Assembly (NCBI GenBank): GCA_947561395.2
Contig: OX387190.1
Span: forward strand, 20,578,858 to 20,642,857
DNA: 64,000 nt
Reading direction: 5' to 3'
Origin: Buxus sempervirens
Taxonomy: Eukaryota; Streptophyta; Magnoliopsida; Buxales; Buxaceae
In this document: piece by piece, positions 1 to 10,034 of the stretch
Layout of the letters: every line of letters starts with the position of its first letter
How positions within the stretch are numbered: position 1 is the stretch's first letter
The notes under the pieces: model-generated
What the model was told of the DNA's origin: nothing
Seen by the model: the letters and a program-made list of their open reading frames with translations, nothing else
Database searches by the model: none
Program-made: the position numbers and the translations under genes

Positions 1-2389
1 ACCACAACGAAGTAAAATGGGCCCTCAACGTAGACTTGGTATTTATGTTGGTTTTGATTCACCATCTATTATTAGATATCTTGAGCCCCTTACTGGGGAT
101 ATTTTTAAAGCACGATTTGAGGATTGCCATTTCAATGAAACAGTTTTTCCGTCATTAGGGGGAGAAAAGTCAGTGCCTGAAGCACGACAAGAAATCTCTT
201 GGAAAAATTTGTCCTTAGCTCATCTTGATCCTCGTACTAATCAATGTACGATGGAAGTTGAAAGGATTATTCATTTGCAACAAGTAGCAAATCAATTACC
301 GGATGCATTTACTGATACCAGAAGTATAGTAAAATCTCATATACCTGCTGTAAATACTCCAGCAAGGATTGAAGTCCCTGAAGGACAACCTGCTAACAAA
401 GCAACAGATGAATCTAAAGCACGCCTAAAGCGTGGAAGACCTATTGGTTCAAAAGACAAAAATCCCCGGAAGAGGAAAATTCAAAGAAATGAAAGTGGTG
501 CTCCTAAAGAGACCATAAAGCCCATTTTACAATCTCCTGGAATAGAATCCCCTGAAGTGGAACCTCCTGAAGAGGAAACTCTCGAAGAGAAATCTCCTGA
601 AGAGAAACAGGTACCTGAAAATAATGAGATCTCAATACATTATCCAAGTACAGGAGAAATTTGGGATAGAAATAAAACCATTATCGACAATGTATTTTCA
701 TTTAAATTGGCTATTGGCATTACCAGAAGTAATGAAAAAAAATGAGCCAAAGAATGTCGAAGAATGTCGACATAGAAATGATTGCCAAAATGGAAAGAAG
801 CTATTAAAGCTGAGTTAAGCTCACTAGCAAAACAAAAAGTTTTTGGGCCTGTAGTCCAAACACCTGAGGGAGTGTCACCTGTTGGATATAAGTGGGTGTT
901 TGTGCGGAAACGTAATGAAAAGAATGAAATAGTGCGATATAAAGCAAGGCTTGTTGCACAAGGTTTCTCGCAGAGACCTGGGATTGATTATGAAGAAACA
1001 TATTCTCCCATTATGGATGCGACTACATTCAGATTTTTAATAAGTTTGGTAGTCACAGAAAGACTGGATATGCAGTTGATGGATGTAGTTACTGCATATT
1101 TATATGGATCATTGGATCATGAAATATACATGAAAATCCCTGAAGGATATAAAATGCCAGAAGCATGTAAATCAAGTACATCTAGAAGCATGTACTCTAT
1201 CAAGCTTCAAAGATCTTTATATGGATTAAAGTAATCTGGACGCATGTGGTATAATCGCCTTAGCGAATATTTATTAAAGAAAGGATTTGAGAATAATCCT
1301 ATATGCCCATGCATTTTCATTAAGAAATCAGAATCCGGATTTGCTATTGTTGCAATTTATGTTGATGATTTAAATCTTGTTGGAACCCCTGAAGAACTCA
1401 CAAGAATTGCTACTGCATTGAAAGATAAATTTGTAATGAAGGATCTTGGGAAAACAAAATTTTGTCTTGGCCTGCAGCTTGAGCATTTCCCAAATGGAAT
1501 CCTTGTTCATCAATCAACATATACAGAAAAATTCTTGAAGCACTTTTATATGGATAAAGCTCATCCTTTGAGTACTCCAATGATCATAGGTTCACTTGAT
1601 GTGAAAAAGGATCATTTTCGTCCTCCAGAAGATGACGAAGAAATTCTTGGTCCTGAAGTACCATATCTTAGTGCTATTGGTGCACTAATGTATCTTGCAA
1701 ACTGCACCCGACCTGATATAGCTTTTGCAGTTAACTTATTGGCAAGATATAGTTCTACTCCAACTCGAAGACATTGGAATGGAGTTAAACATGTACTTCG
1801 GTATCTCCGTGGTACAACTGATTTGGGATTATTCTATCATACTGGATCAACTTCACAGTTGATTGGATATGTAGATGCAGGTTATTTATCTGATCCACAC
1901 AAAGGTCGATCTCAAACAGGATATCTCTTTACTTGTGGAGGTACTGCTATTTCATGGAGATCTGTTAAACAATCATTATCTGCTACTTCTTCGAATCATT
2001 CGGAGCTTATTGCCATCCATGAGGCAAGTCGGGAATGTATTTGGCTAAGATCAGTAATTAATCATATACGAGATAAGTGTAGCTTTTCCTCGATCAGTGA
2101 TAGCCCAACAATTTTATATGAAGACAATACAGCTTGCATCACTCAAATCAAAGACGGATATATCAAAGGAGACAGAACAAAGCACATATCACCTAAGTTC
2201 TTTTTCACTCATGAACTATAGAAGAAAGGTGATATTGATGTTAAGCAAATACGGTCAAGTGAAAATCCGGCAGATTTATTCACAAAAGCATTGCCTACAG
2301 CAACATTTAAGAAGATTGTGCAAAGCATTGGAATGAGAAAACTTAAAGACATTTCATCATGCTCTTTCCAAGGGGAGTATATGACTTAA
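1..2389 (+). pseudogene. Ty1/copia pol remnant (integrase C-term, RT, RNase H)
   Basis: This is the 3' half of a copia polyprotein; the 5' part lies outside the window and the frame is already open at base 1. In order it shows the integrase C-terminal region (about 17-170), an acidic Pro/Glu-rich linker (about 360-620), the reverse transcriptase (about 786-1600, with the catalytic YVDD at 1358-1369) and RNase H (about 1840-2300), ending in TAA at 2387-2389. It is broken by a frame change around 740-790, an in-frame TAA at 1232-1234 and a TAG at 2219-2221. Both stops interrupt otherwise continuous homology. The downstream polypurine tract and LTR fit the same element. The assignment to copia is firm; the lineage is not determined. 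Confidence 0.93.
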
Positions 2390-2501
2390 AATTTATGCAC
2401 TCTTTTTCCTTCGCCATTGGTTTTTTCCCACTGGGTTTTTCCTTGGCAAGGTTTTAACGAGGCATAATTTTTAGTCATCCAATTGGTTATCCAAGGGGGA
2501 G
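2390..2501 (+). other. copia 3' untranslated spacer with polypurine tract
   Basis: This short spacer lies between the end of pol and the LTR. It holds the Pro/Gly-type T-rich stretch usual after copia pol genes. It ends in a purine run (AAGGGGGAG at about 2493-2501) directly before the LTR, which is the expected plus-strand primer. Confidence 0.7.
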
Positions 2502-2812
2502 TGTTATGAATCCATTGAATATGGATGACCATTGGGTTACACCTCTTGGAGCATTAGGTTGCATCTCTTGGAGCATTGGGTTCTTGGAGCATTGGGTTAC
2601 ACCACTTGGAGCATTGGGTTACACCTCTTGAGATGAAGAGATACACCTCTTGGAGGATACACCTCTTGGAGCTTATAAAAGGGTCTTGAAATGTATGGAA
2701 TTGTAATAACAAAATTGCTAAACTAGTGAATGATATTGAATTCTAAGAGAGCTGAATTTCTCTTCTATCTTGCTAATCTTCCTTGTCTTGCCATTCTCTT
2801 TCTTTCACAACA
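2502..2812 (+). mobile_element. copia 3' LTR
   Basis: This ~311 bp LTR begins TGTTATG right after the polypurine tract and ends CACAACA, giving TG...CA ends with an imperfect short inverted repeat. It contains several copies of a motif like GAGCATTGGGTTACACCTCT and a TATA-like CTTATAAAAG at about 2671-2680. The right boundary is inferred from the TG/CA rule. The left LTR is outside the window, so LTR-LTR divergence and the target duplication cannot be checked. Confidence 0.75.
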
Positions 2813-2814
2813 CC

Positions 2815-2996
2815 AAGAATTTTAAATCAAAGTTTAAAATAATTCTAAAAATAAACACTTGTAGAAATGAGCATTGCTCCCAGTGAACTTGAAATCAACC
2901 ATCTCTACATTGGATAGGAACTCTTAGGCATATTTTGTTTTGTTTTTTATTTGGCATATTTTGTTTTGTTCTTGAGAGTACTTTTTTGCTTATCTA
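2815..2996 (+). repeat. ~180-215 bp tandem repeat, first visible copy
   Basis: This stretch resembles the copies at 5285-5800. Shared words include CTTGTAGAAATGAGCATTGC, a following TTGGATAGGAA-like block and GGCATATTTTG. It is separated from the other copies by the Helitron at 2997-5248, so the array is older than that insertion. Confidence 0.6.
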
Positions 2997-3163
2997 TCTC
3001 TATATAATATATAGCAATCGGTAAACTCACGAGAAGGCTTCAACCTTGAGACTCTCAAACCTGGTAGCTCCGCGTCACTGCTGACGTTGCTGCTTACCTG
3101 TAACGTATCCACTTCCTATAACGCATGCCTCTTCCTCTCCCGTAATGCCCATTTTCTGGATGG

Positions 3164-3281
3164 GCATCGTCTACAGCATGTGCTATAGACAGCCCCTCAC
3201 AAATGAATGGTGGGGCCCTCACATGTATGTGGGCCCCACTAAATGTGAGGGGGTTTATACAGCAAATGCTGTAGAGGATGT
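3164..3281. mobile_element. Hairpin MITE copy 1 (inside Helitron)
   Basis: This ~118 bp near-palindrome has ~35 bp terminal inverted repeats that start CATC(G/C)TCTACAGCAT on both strands and continue to CCCCTCACA. The centre is a second inverted repeat built on GTGGGGCCC. A diverged copy in opposite orientation lies at 16265-16391. No clear target duplication was found, so the superfamily is unassigned. Confidence 0.7.
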
Positions 3282-3377
3282 GAATCCCCATTTTCCTCTC
3301 CTGTAATAAATGTTTCTACTCAATCGGCAGAAATGAGAATCAGACAACAAAAATCGGGGGAATCCATCTGCATTCGT

Positions 3378-3495
3378 ATGACCCAAAAGAGGAGTGAAGA
3401 CTCCAGGAGCAGCAAATAAGAGGATGGAGAAGGTCATGAATCCTCTCTTTGATAAACGATTGAAACAGTTCAGGATAGGTGGAGCATTGACGCCA
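3378..3495 (+). pseudogene. Captured ribosomal protein L7a (eL8) N-terminal fragment
   Basis: From 3421 the frame reads EKVMNPLFDKRLKQF then RIGGALTP, matching the highly conserved N-terminal region of cytosolic ribosomal protein L7a/eL8 (consensus EKVxNPLFEKRPKQFGIGGA). Upstream, from the ATG at 3378, the sequence is also L7a-like (KRGVKTPGAANK) but in another frame. One base appears to be missing just after the ATG. Homology stops at about 3495. The piece is the start of the gene only, sits inside the Helitron and cannot make a functional ribosomal protein. I infer it was captured from a host gene. Confidence 0.8.
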
Positions 3496-3750
3496 TCTTT
3501 CTCTCTGAAAAAGACCCCATGATCGACAAAAAAGAAGACTATTTTACTCATCTTTATCTCAATTTCTTTGTCTTTCTCCTTCTCTCCTTCCGTCATTTTT
3601 CTTTTGCAGAAAAACCATGGCGACATCTCTCGATCTGGATTTCTCAATGCTACACTTGCGGTTTGTACTTGCTTGAGTTGGATATTTGAATCAATGACGT
3701 TGATTCGCTGTTCATCCTTGCTGTTTCTCGCTATTACCTTTTTTCCCTAA

Positions 3751-3858
3751 CAGAATCATCATCAACAGCAGCAGCAACAATTAAACTCAGATCTAATGAG
3801 ATACCGGTCTGCATCGACGATGGTACTTGTAAATCTTATTAATGTTGTTGGTTACAGT
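3751..3858 (+). pseudogene. Captured bHLH transcription factor N-terminal fragment
   Basis: The frame from 3751 gives a His/Gln-rich run followed by LNSDLMRYRSAS and VLVNLIN. This matches the N-terminal signature of the plant FBH/bHLH122-130 group, in which Gln-rich sequence is followed by SGLMRYRSAPSS and a short Leu/Asn-rich block. The bHLH DNA-binding domain is absent. It is the second host-like fragment in the Helitron. The match is from family knowledge of a short motif, so the group is likely and the exact gene unknown. Confidence 0.6.
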
Positions 3859-4055
3859 GATGTAGGGATTTTTCCATTTCAACACTCTCTGCAGACTCAA
3901 TTTGTTCCACTTTTCGCATGATACTCTGTATCATTAGCATATCATCTCCTCTTATTTTCATCATTTCTTGTGTTTCATTACTCAAATCATCCCATTAAGG
4001 TGAAACTTCGAAAAATATGCAACATGTCTCACACTATTCTTTTGTTTCTTTTCAG

Positions 4056-4140
4056 CTACACCACATAGACTGGCATTTTGGGAATGGCAGAGAGGATTTG
4101 ATTATCCCAAACGACCGAGAACTCCTGGACTCTTGGATGC
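4056..4140 (+). pseudogene. Possible captured LNK3/LNK4-like fragment
   Basis: A splice-acceptor-like TTTCTTTTCAG at about 4045-4055 precedes a frame reading IDWHFGNGREDLIIPNDREL, then LDSW. This resembles the N-terminus of small LNK-type clock-associated proteins (pattern MDWYFGxGxxDLVVPxDxEL). Only about 28 residues can be aligned, and the identification rests on memory of that motif. It is therefore tentative. It would be the third host-derived piece in the Helitron. Confidence 0.4.
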
Positions 4141-5248
4141 AAGTTAGGAAAGTTTGGACTCATCTCACATTAATTGTATTGTTAAAGAGATGAATTTGAG
4201 TAGGGAAGACGTTGAATTTGAAGGAAGAGGCTTGCACAATGAAGTTGGGAGAGAAATTAGAAGAAAATTAACTTGTTACCATGTGACTACAAGATGTTTT
4301 ATACCCTTACAAGTAAGCTTTCTAATTTAGCATATTTATAGCTAGGATTGAATGAAATGCAAATGTTTGAATCCTAGGAGGGTGTTTATTTTGTAATTAT
4401 TAATTTACTTCCCATGCTACTGAAAGTAGGATAAGCCAAACATAGATAACTCTCAATTTTGCTTCTTGAAACTTCATGTTCTCCTTGTTTGGCTTCTTTT
4501 ATCCACTTTTATTGTTATGCACGTGAATTGAAGGATTGTGAGTGATCATGAGAAGGTGTTCACCTCCAAATGATATGTATTTTAGTTCATTAACTGCTTA
4601 ATTGTTTCATTGAGAAATTTTGAGATAGGTTGCATTTTCTATAATTTCCTTAAGTCACATTTTCATTCATTATTGCTGTGCCTAACAGGGTTAGAATTAC
4701 ATTTTTGTAGGTTTGATATGAATTGGTCTAGGCCAAAGAAGCTACTAGAGGCAGCATTAAGTTGTTCGGGTTGAAAGTGGGAGGGGGTGGGCAAGCTCAT
4801 TTGTATAATTTATGCCGATGAAGGATTCTTTGGACATCATGGAAGGGAAGAAACAACTGTATTTTCTAAAGAAAGGGCCGGAGTACTGGTGCTTTGAAGT
4901 CGAGAAGTGTTGTCATTAATTTTCTATTGGGCAAGGTTTATACAAAGTTCTGGGAAGTTTCATCTTATGATTGTGTAAAGGAGAATGTGCTCATGTCCTA
5001 TTATTGTATAACTATATAACGATACCATTCCATTAATTTAGAAAAAATAGATGATTTTGCTACTTGCAACTTCATATTTTGTAACTCGAAAGTTGGTTGT
5101 AAGGTGGTTTTTTGTTTTTTTTTTCAAATAATATCCCATTTGTAAACCTGTTATATATTATAGTATTTTTTTTTTCCTTGTAGTTATTATAAATTGTTCA
5201 AAGTGTCATTTCTTCGGTAGCCCCTGCATCGCACGGGGTTTTTGCTAG

Positions 5249-5800
5249 TTTTTCCTGAAGCATATTAACAATAGCAGATGTCCATACCATTTAGATTCCT
5301 AAAATGCACTGTAAAAACCCCCGGGTCATTAGTAGCACATTAAATATTTCAAAAACAAACTCTTGTATAAATGAATATTGCTCCAAGTAGTCTTGCAATC
5401 ATATATTTGTGCTTTGGATAAAACTTTTTTGACCTATTTGGCATGAGATATATGAACAACGATAGATTTTCTTATAGCTTCAATTCTTAGATAGTAGTGT
5501 AATGACCGAAGACCTTTAATCATAAAACTTTAACAATAACTCTTGTTAAAATGAGCATTGCTCTAAATAGCTTTGGAATCATCTCTATTTCTGTTTTGGA
5601 TGGAATTTTCTTTCAAATATTTTAATTTGTGCATATTTTGCTTGAGATACATAAACAATAATGAATATCTTGGTGACTTGGATTCCTAGAGAGCAAGGTA
5701 AAGACCAAAGATCATTAATAGTGAACTTTAAAATGATTCTAAAAATAAAATAAAATTTTGTAGAAATGAACATTTCTCCCTGTTAGTAAGGCATTTTCAT
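5249..5800 (+). repeat. ~180-215 bp tandem repeat, remaining copies
   Basis: About three diverged copies lie here, marked by recurring blocks of the form ACTCTTGTAGAAATGAGCAT, TTGGAATCATCT and GGATTCCTAGAGAG. The CTTGT landmarks fall near 5362, 5542 and 5757. No coding potential was seen. The array continues the unit at 2815-2996 once the Helitron is removed. Confidence 0.6.
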
Positions 5801-6400
5801 TTCAAGCCATTATAGAGGCTAGACAATATTCAATATTATGGCAAGAAGAATTTTAATTGTTTGAGGTTCCATGATTGGGATGAATGTTTCATCGAATTCC
5901 ACATTCATTCATATTTATAATTCCTAATATAAGTGACTAAACAGAATTAAAATATAAGATATTGAGTTTCTTTTCCATTGTAGCAACTAGATGCTTCAAT
6001 ACATATTTCATTGTTTGTGACTTAGTGGGTATGTTGCTAATAGCCAAGTGAATCAAACAAACCTCATTCCCTCTTTTTCTTATGGGCTATGTATTAATAC
6101 CAAGGTGGCATTATAAAATGGATTGATAAAATATTGGACTTGATGCTTGTTGTAGTGGGACTTGGGATGGCATTGTCTAAGCTTTGATTGAGCAATAGCC
6201 TAAGGTTGATAAGATAGAACCATTGATGATGGAAGCATAAATATTTAGGTGGTGCTACAAGTGAACTATCAAAGTTATTATTACGGCAGGAGCGTGATTG
6301 CTATGATGATGCTAAATCTTGAATGTCACTTTAAGCATCATTAGTTGTAATGATGCTAAATCTCAAACGTTTGGCTCTCGTTCTAACTGTATTTTGAACC
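5801..6400. other. Intergenic, upstream of PPR gene
   Basis: AT-rich sequence without a recognisable gene or repeat structure. It presumably holds the PPR gene promoter and 5' UTR. A short duplication of a GATGATGCTAAATCT-type word occurs at about 6305-6362. Confidence 0.5.
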
Positions 6401-7969
6401 ATGAGTGTTCCCGCCATTACAAACGCAACCCAACTTTCTCAACCTCCCAAACTACCCTCTCATTCTCCACACCCAAATCGAATCCACACCCACTTCTCTA
6501 ACCCTAATAACAATCTATCCAATGATAGAAAGCTTTTCTTTCTGCAACATAACCAACCTGCTGACCCTACTGTCACATGGACCTCATCCATTGCACGCCG
6601 CTGTCGAAATGGGCAGCTGGTTGAAGCTGTTAAAGAGTTTACTCATATGAGAATATCCGGTGTTGAACCCAATTATATCACGTTTGTAACCCTTCTATCT
6701 GCCTGTGAGAATGCTAATTCCCCATCAGAAACTCTACATTTTGGAGCTTCAGTTCATGGGTATACTCATAAATTGGGTTTGGATAGGAACAATGTCGTCG
6801 TGGGTACTGCGGTTGTTGATATGTATTTGAAATGTACTCACGTGGATCACGCTCGCAAACTGTTTGACGAAATGTGTGTGAAGAACTCGGTTTCTTGGAA
6901 CACGATGATTGATGGGTATATGAAAAATGGGGAAGTAGAGGAGGCAATTGCTTTGTTTGATCAAATGCCTATGAGGGATAAGTTTTCTTGGACCGCATTG
7001 ATTGGTGGGTTTGTCAAGGAAGGATACTTTGAGGAAGCTTTGGAAGGGTTTCACCAAATGCAAAAATCTGGTGTAGAACCTGATTATGTGACCATCCTAT
7101 CTGTTCTAAATGCATGTGCCAATTTAGGAATGCTGGGTTTAGGCCTATGGATGCATCGCTATATTTTACAGCAAGACCTTGGTGGTAATATCCGGGTAAG
7201 CAATTCACTGATTGGCATGTATTCGCGATGTGGGTGTATCGAGTTTGCTCATCAAAAATTTGAGAAAATGTCTAAAAGAAGCTTGGTCTCGTGGAACTCA
7301 ATCATTGTGGGTTTTTCTACTAATGGTCTTCCAGAGGAGGCTCTTGAACATTTCTACAGGATGCAGGAGGAAGGGTTTGAGCCAGATGGAGTCAGCTTCA
7401 CCGGAGCACTTACTGCCTGTAGCCATGCTGGCTTAGTTGAGAGGGGACTCCAGTTATTTGACACCATGAAGAGAATTCACAGAATCAAGCCTAGAATTGA
7501 GCATTATGGGTGCTTAGTGGATCTTTATAGTCGTGCTGGGCAGTTGGAAGATGCATTGCATGTGATAGAAAGTATGCCCGTGAAGCCAAATGAGGTTGTC
7601 TTAGGCTCATTATTGGCTGCTTGTAGGAGTCATGGGGAATTAAATTTAGCAGAAAGGTTGATGCAGTATCTTGAGTTGGAGCCTGGTTGCGATTCTAATT
7701 ATGTGCTTCTTTCAAACATATATGCAGCGATCGAAAGGTGGGATGGTGTAGGCAATGTTAGAAATAGAATGAAGGCCTTAGGAATAAAGAAGAAACCGGG
7801 ATTCAGTGCAATTGAGATTGATTGTAGTTTCCATGAATTTGTTGCTGGTGATAAATCCCATATCCACTCAGAGTCTATCTATGTGATGCTTGATTTGCTC
7901 TCCCTTGAATTAAGACCATGCGGGTACGTACCTGAAAGCATTGTTGGGGGATTATCTGAATATAATTAA
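6401..7969 (+). CDS. CLB19: CLB19-like E-class PPR protein (chloroplast RNA editing factor)
   Basis: Intronless 522-residue protein. Residues 1-55 are Ser/Pro/Asn/His-rich with few acidic residues, fitting a chloroplast transit peptide. From about residue 58 tandem PPR motifs follow in plant PLS style (VTWTSSIARRCRNGQ, VSWNTMIDGYMKNGE, FSWTALIGGFVKEG, VSWNSIIVGFSTNG). An E/E+ tail follows (about 420-522: VLLSNIYAAIERWDG, KKKPGFSAIEID). There is no DYW deaminase domain. Length, motif order and wording match Arabidopsis CLB19/PDE247, which specifies editing of chloroplast rpoA and clpP transcripts, presumably recruiting a deaminase in trans. The first ATG opening the transit-like region was chosen as the start. 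The frame is intact. Being a retrotransposon's neighbour is unremarkable here. The family is certain; orthology to CLB19 is likely but rests on remembered similarity. Confidence 0.82.
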   Translation: MSVPAITNATQLSQPPKLPSHSPHPNRIHTHFSNPNNNLSNDRKLFFLQHNQPADPTVTWTSSIARRCRNGQLVEAVKEFTHMRISGVEPNYITFVTLLSACENANSPSETLHFGASVHGYTHKLGLDRNNVVVGTAVVDMYLKCTHVDHARKLFDEMCVKNSVSWNTMIDGYMKNGEVEEAIALFDQMPMRDKFSWTALIGGFVKEGYFEEALEGFHQMQKSGVEPDYVTILSVLNACANLGMLGLGLWMHRYILQQDLGGNIRVSNSLIGMYSRCGCIEFAHQKFEKMSKRSLVSWNSIIVGFSTNGLPEEALEHFYRMQEEGFEPDGVSFTGALTACSHAGLVERGLQLFDTMKRIHRIKPRIEHYGCLVDLYSRAGQLEDALHVIESMPVKPNEVVLGSLLAACRSHGELNLAERLMQYLELEPGCDSNYVLLSNIYAAIERWDGVGNVRNRMKALGIKKKPGFSAIEIDCSFHEFVAGDKSHIHSESIYVMLDLLSLELRPCGYVPESIVGGLSEYN

Positions 7970-8897
7970 CACTCATTAATAGCTCTTTCAGAAATCACAA
8001 GTTTTTTCTTGAATGGTTGGATCTTCATGCTCACATATGTGCATTTTTTTAAAGATAATGAGGACTGAAGCAGTACAGATATCTTGATCAGCTGAGCATG
8101 CGGAACGGGATGATATATCTTGAAACCTCCTATGGAAGGAGAAGAATTTCACATAATAATCCTAATTGTTAAGGAATTTGAGTAAAGAGTGACAGTTTCC
8201 GTCTTGAAACTTCAGAATGAAGCAGATAAATGGCCCCAGTCAAAACAGGTGGAAAAGATTTTATTGAAGCAGAATGTTGTGAGATATGTTTAATACATTT
8301 TTGATAATCAAAGTATATGAAATTTGGTAACTTTCTAGATTTTATTTAGTCCATTCTGCTCATAAAGTTGTGCTTAATTTTGATCCTACATCGACAAGGA
8401 AAAGATCTTGGAGAACCTTTGCACATCAATACCTTTTGCGGAGAATTTGTTCCTAGTCTAGTCCCACTGTGGTTTGTGCATCTTAAGAAAGCTTATAATT
8501 GATCGCTTTTCTGTTAAAACAAATAAATTGCTTTAATCCATAATGCTAAAATTTAACAATCTGAATGACATAATGAAAGACTTGTTGAGAATCCAGCTAA
8601 TGTTTTGTTCTGCCAAATGAATGGGATAAATTGAAGCTACCCTGTTATTTCAACATTCTAGATCATTAAATATATGTAGCAACTGACCATTTAACCCTGT
8701 GTAATACAAAAATTTCATGGTAGCTCTACTTGCTGAGACCTTCCAATATTCCTTTTCTAGGATGGGTTTGGGATTTCCAACAAATTACATAGCTACTCCA
8801 GACTGCAACTATTTTTATGGTTTATGTTTTTACTAATTTATTTTTGGAGTTCATTGTACCTTCCACATCCAAAAACTTCAGATAAAGCTATGGTGTG
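7970..8897. other. PPR 3' flank, no gene seen
   Basis: AT-rich 3' UTR and intergenic sequence. I see no open frame with recognisable homology and no repeat structure. Confidence 0.5.
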
Positions 8898-9272
8898 TTT
8901 GAGAGCCAAAAATTGGTTTTTAGTGATACTTTTTCAACATAATTCAGATTCAGTGGACCAATTCTTGGTAATTGGGAATTAGTGACACTTTTTAAACATA
9001 ATTGAGAATAAGTGTCATTTTATTATCCATGAAGAATTTCTTCCAAAAATGCCCTCAAAAATACTTGCGAACCTCACTTGTACCTAAATGAGTGAAAAGG
9101 TTTTCAGAGTCTTTTGAGGGCATTTTCAGAATAAACTCTTTATTAACAGTAAAATGACACTGATTCCCAATTATTTTAAAAAAATATAACTAATTCCCAG
9201 TTACCAAGAATTGGCCAATATGAATTATTTTGAAAAAGTATCACTAATAACCAATTTCTATATTTTCTCAAA
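8898..9272. mobile_element. Fold-back element (long inverted repeats)
   Basis: Two arms of about 155 bp are inverted copies. The left arm carries TTTAGTGATACTTTTTCAA, CCAATTCTTGGTAA and ATGCCCTCAAAA; the right arm carries their reverse complements, including TTTTGAGGGCAT. About 50 bp of loop (about 9060-9110) lies between them. This is a MITE-like fold-back element. No target duplication could be recognised, so the superfamily is open. Confidence 0.75.
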
Positions 9273-10034
9273 TCAGGTTTTCTTACCATAGCAGTTTCGC
9301 AATTTCTTTTGTGACATTCTTTGAAGTGATAGTTAAAATATTTGCATTGGACAGGAAGAACCGAACCCAAGTTCAGCAATATAAATGAGAAGACAACTCA
9401 AGCTAACTAATAAGAGTCATTCATCAGCTTGACCAAACTATATGTCCTTTCATGCTCATGTAGCAATTATTTCCCAAAACAAAGGTGAGATATCAGTAAT
9501 CTGGGATGAATTTGTGCATCTTCATGGCATTATTGTTATTAAAAGGATTAGGCTGCATGGCATAAAGTATTAGCACCCTTTGGTCAACAAGAACTTGCTT
9601 AATTGAAACTGACACAAACAGATGCAGTAGCATAACCTTCCCATAATTGGAGGTTCAAGACCTTTCTTCTTCTTTCTTTTTTTTTTTTTCTTTTTTTTTT
9701 TTTTTTTGGGTAGGACTGGAGTAACCAAAACAACAAAACTTGAAGAAGAAGAAAAAAAGAGCATAACAACAATATATGCAAAGAAATTGAAAAGAACTAA
9801 TTTATCACTGTAAAAAAAAGCATATTGTTTCTTGGTAGAACCAAGACAAATTCAACATAGGCTACCATAACTCAGGTCAAGTTAATGGCACACAACCATG
9901 TAAAACTAGCCAACTTCAACTCCAGTCACAGGACGAAGGAGCAGCACAATAATTCCCAATTATACATATAAAAATACATCCATCTTTATAAATAGAACAA
10001 ATTCAAACCCAAGAAAAATATCAGCAAAGACTAA
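9273..10034. other. Intergenic with T-rich tract
   Basis: No gene was seen. A polypyrimidine run, mostly T with scattered C, lies at about 9661-9708. It gives rise to spurious Lys-rich frames on the minus strand. Confidence 0.5.

Larger units (their letters stand above)
2997..5248 (+). mobile_element. Non-autonomous Helitron with captured gene fragments
   Basis: The 5' end reads TCTCTATATAATATATAG, preceded by A at 2996. The 3' end reads TTTTTGCTAG, followed by T at 5249. This is the Helitron 5'-TC...CTAG-3' structure placed between host A and T, with no target duplication. A 3' hairpin lies at about 5220-5238: CCCCTGC pairs with GCA-C-GGGG, 7 bp with one bulged C, about 7 bases before CTAG. 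No Rep/helicase coding sequence is present, so movement would need a transposase in trans. Inside are fragments resembling RPL7a, a bHLH gene and an LNK-type gene, all on the plus strand, and a MITE. Termini and hairpin are seen directly; family membership is inference from these hallmarks. Confidence 0.82.

Noticed and set aside
3255-3750. Frames of 130 and 60 codons in the Helitron
   Set aside because: The minus frame runs antisense to the L7a fragment and resembles no family; the plus frame covers an untranslated-leader-like T-rich stretch.
9570-9781. Lys-rich small proteins on the minus strand
   Set aside because: They only translate the T-rich tract at about 9661-9708.
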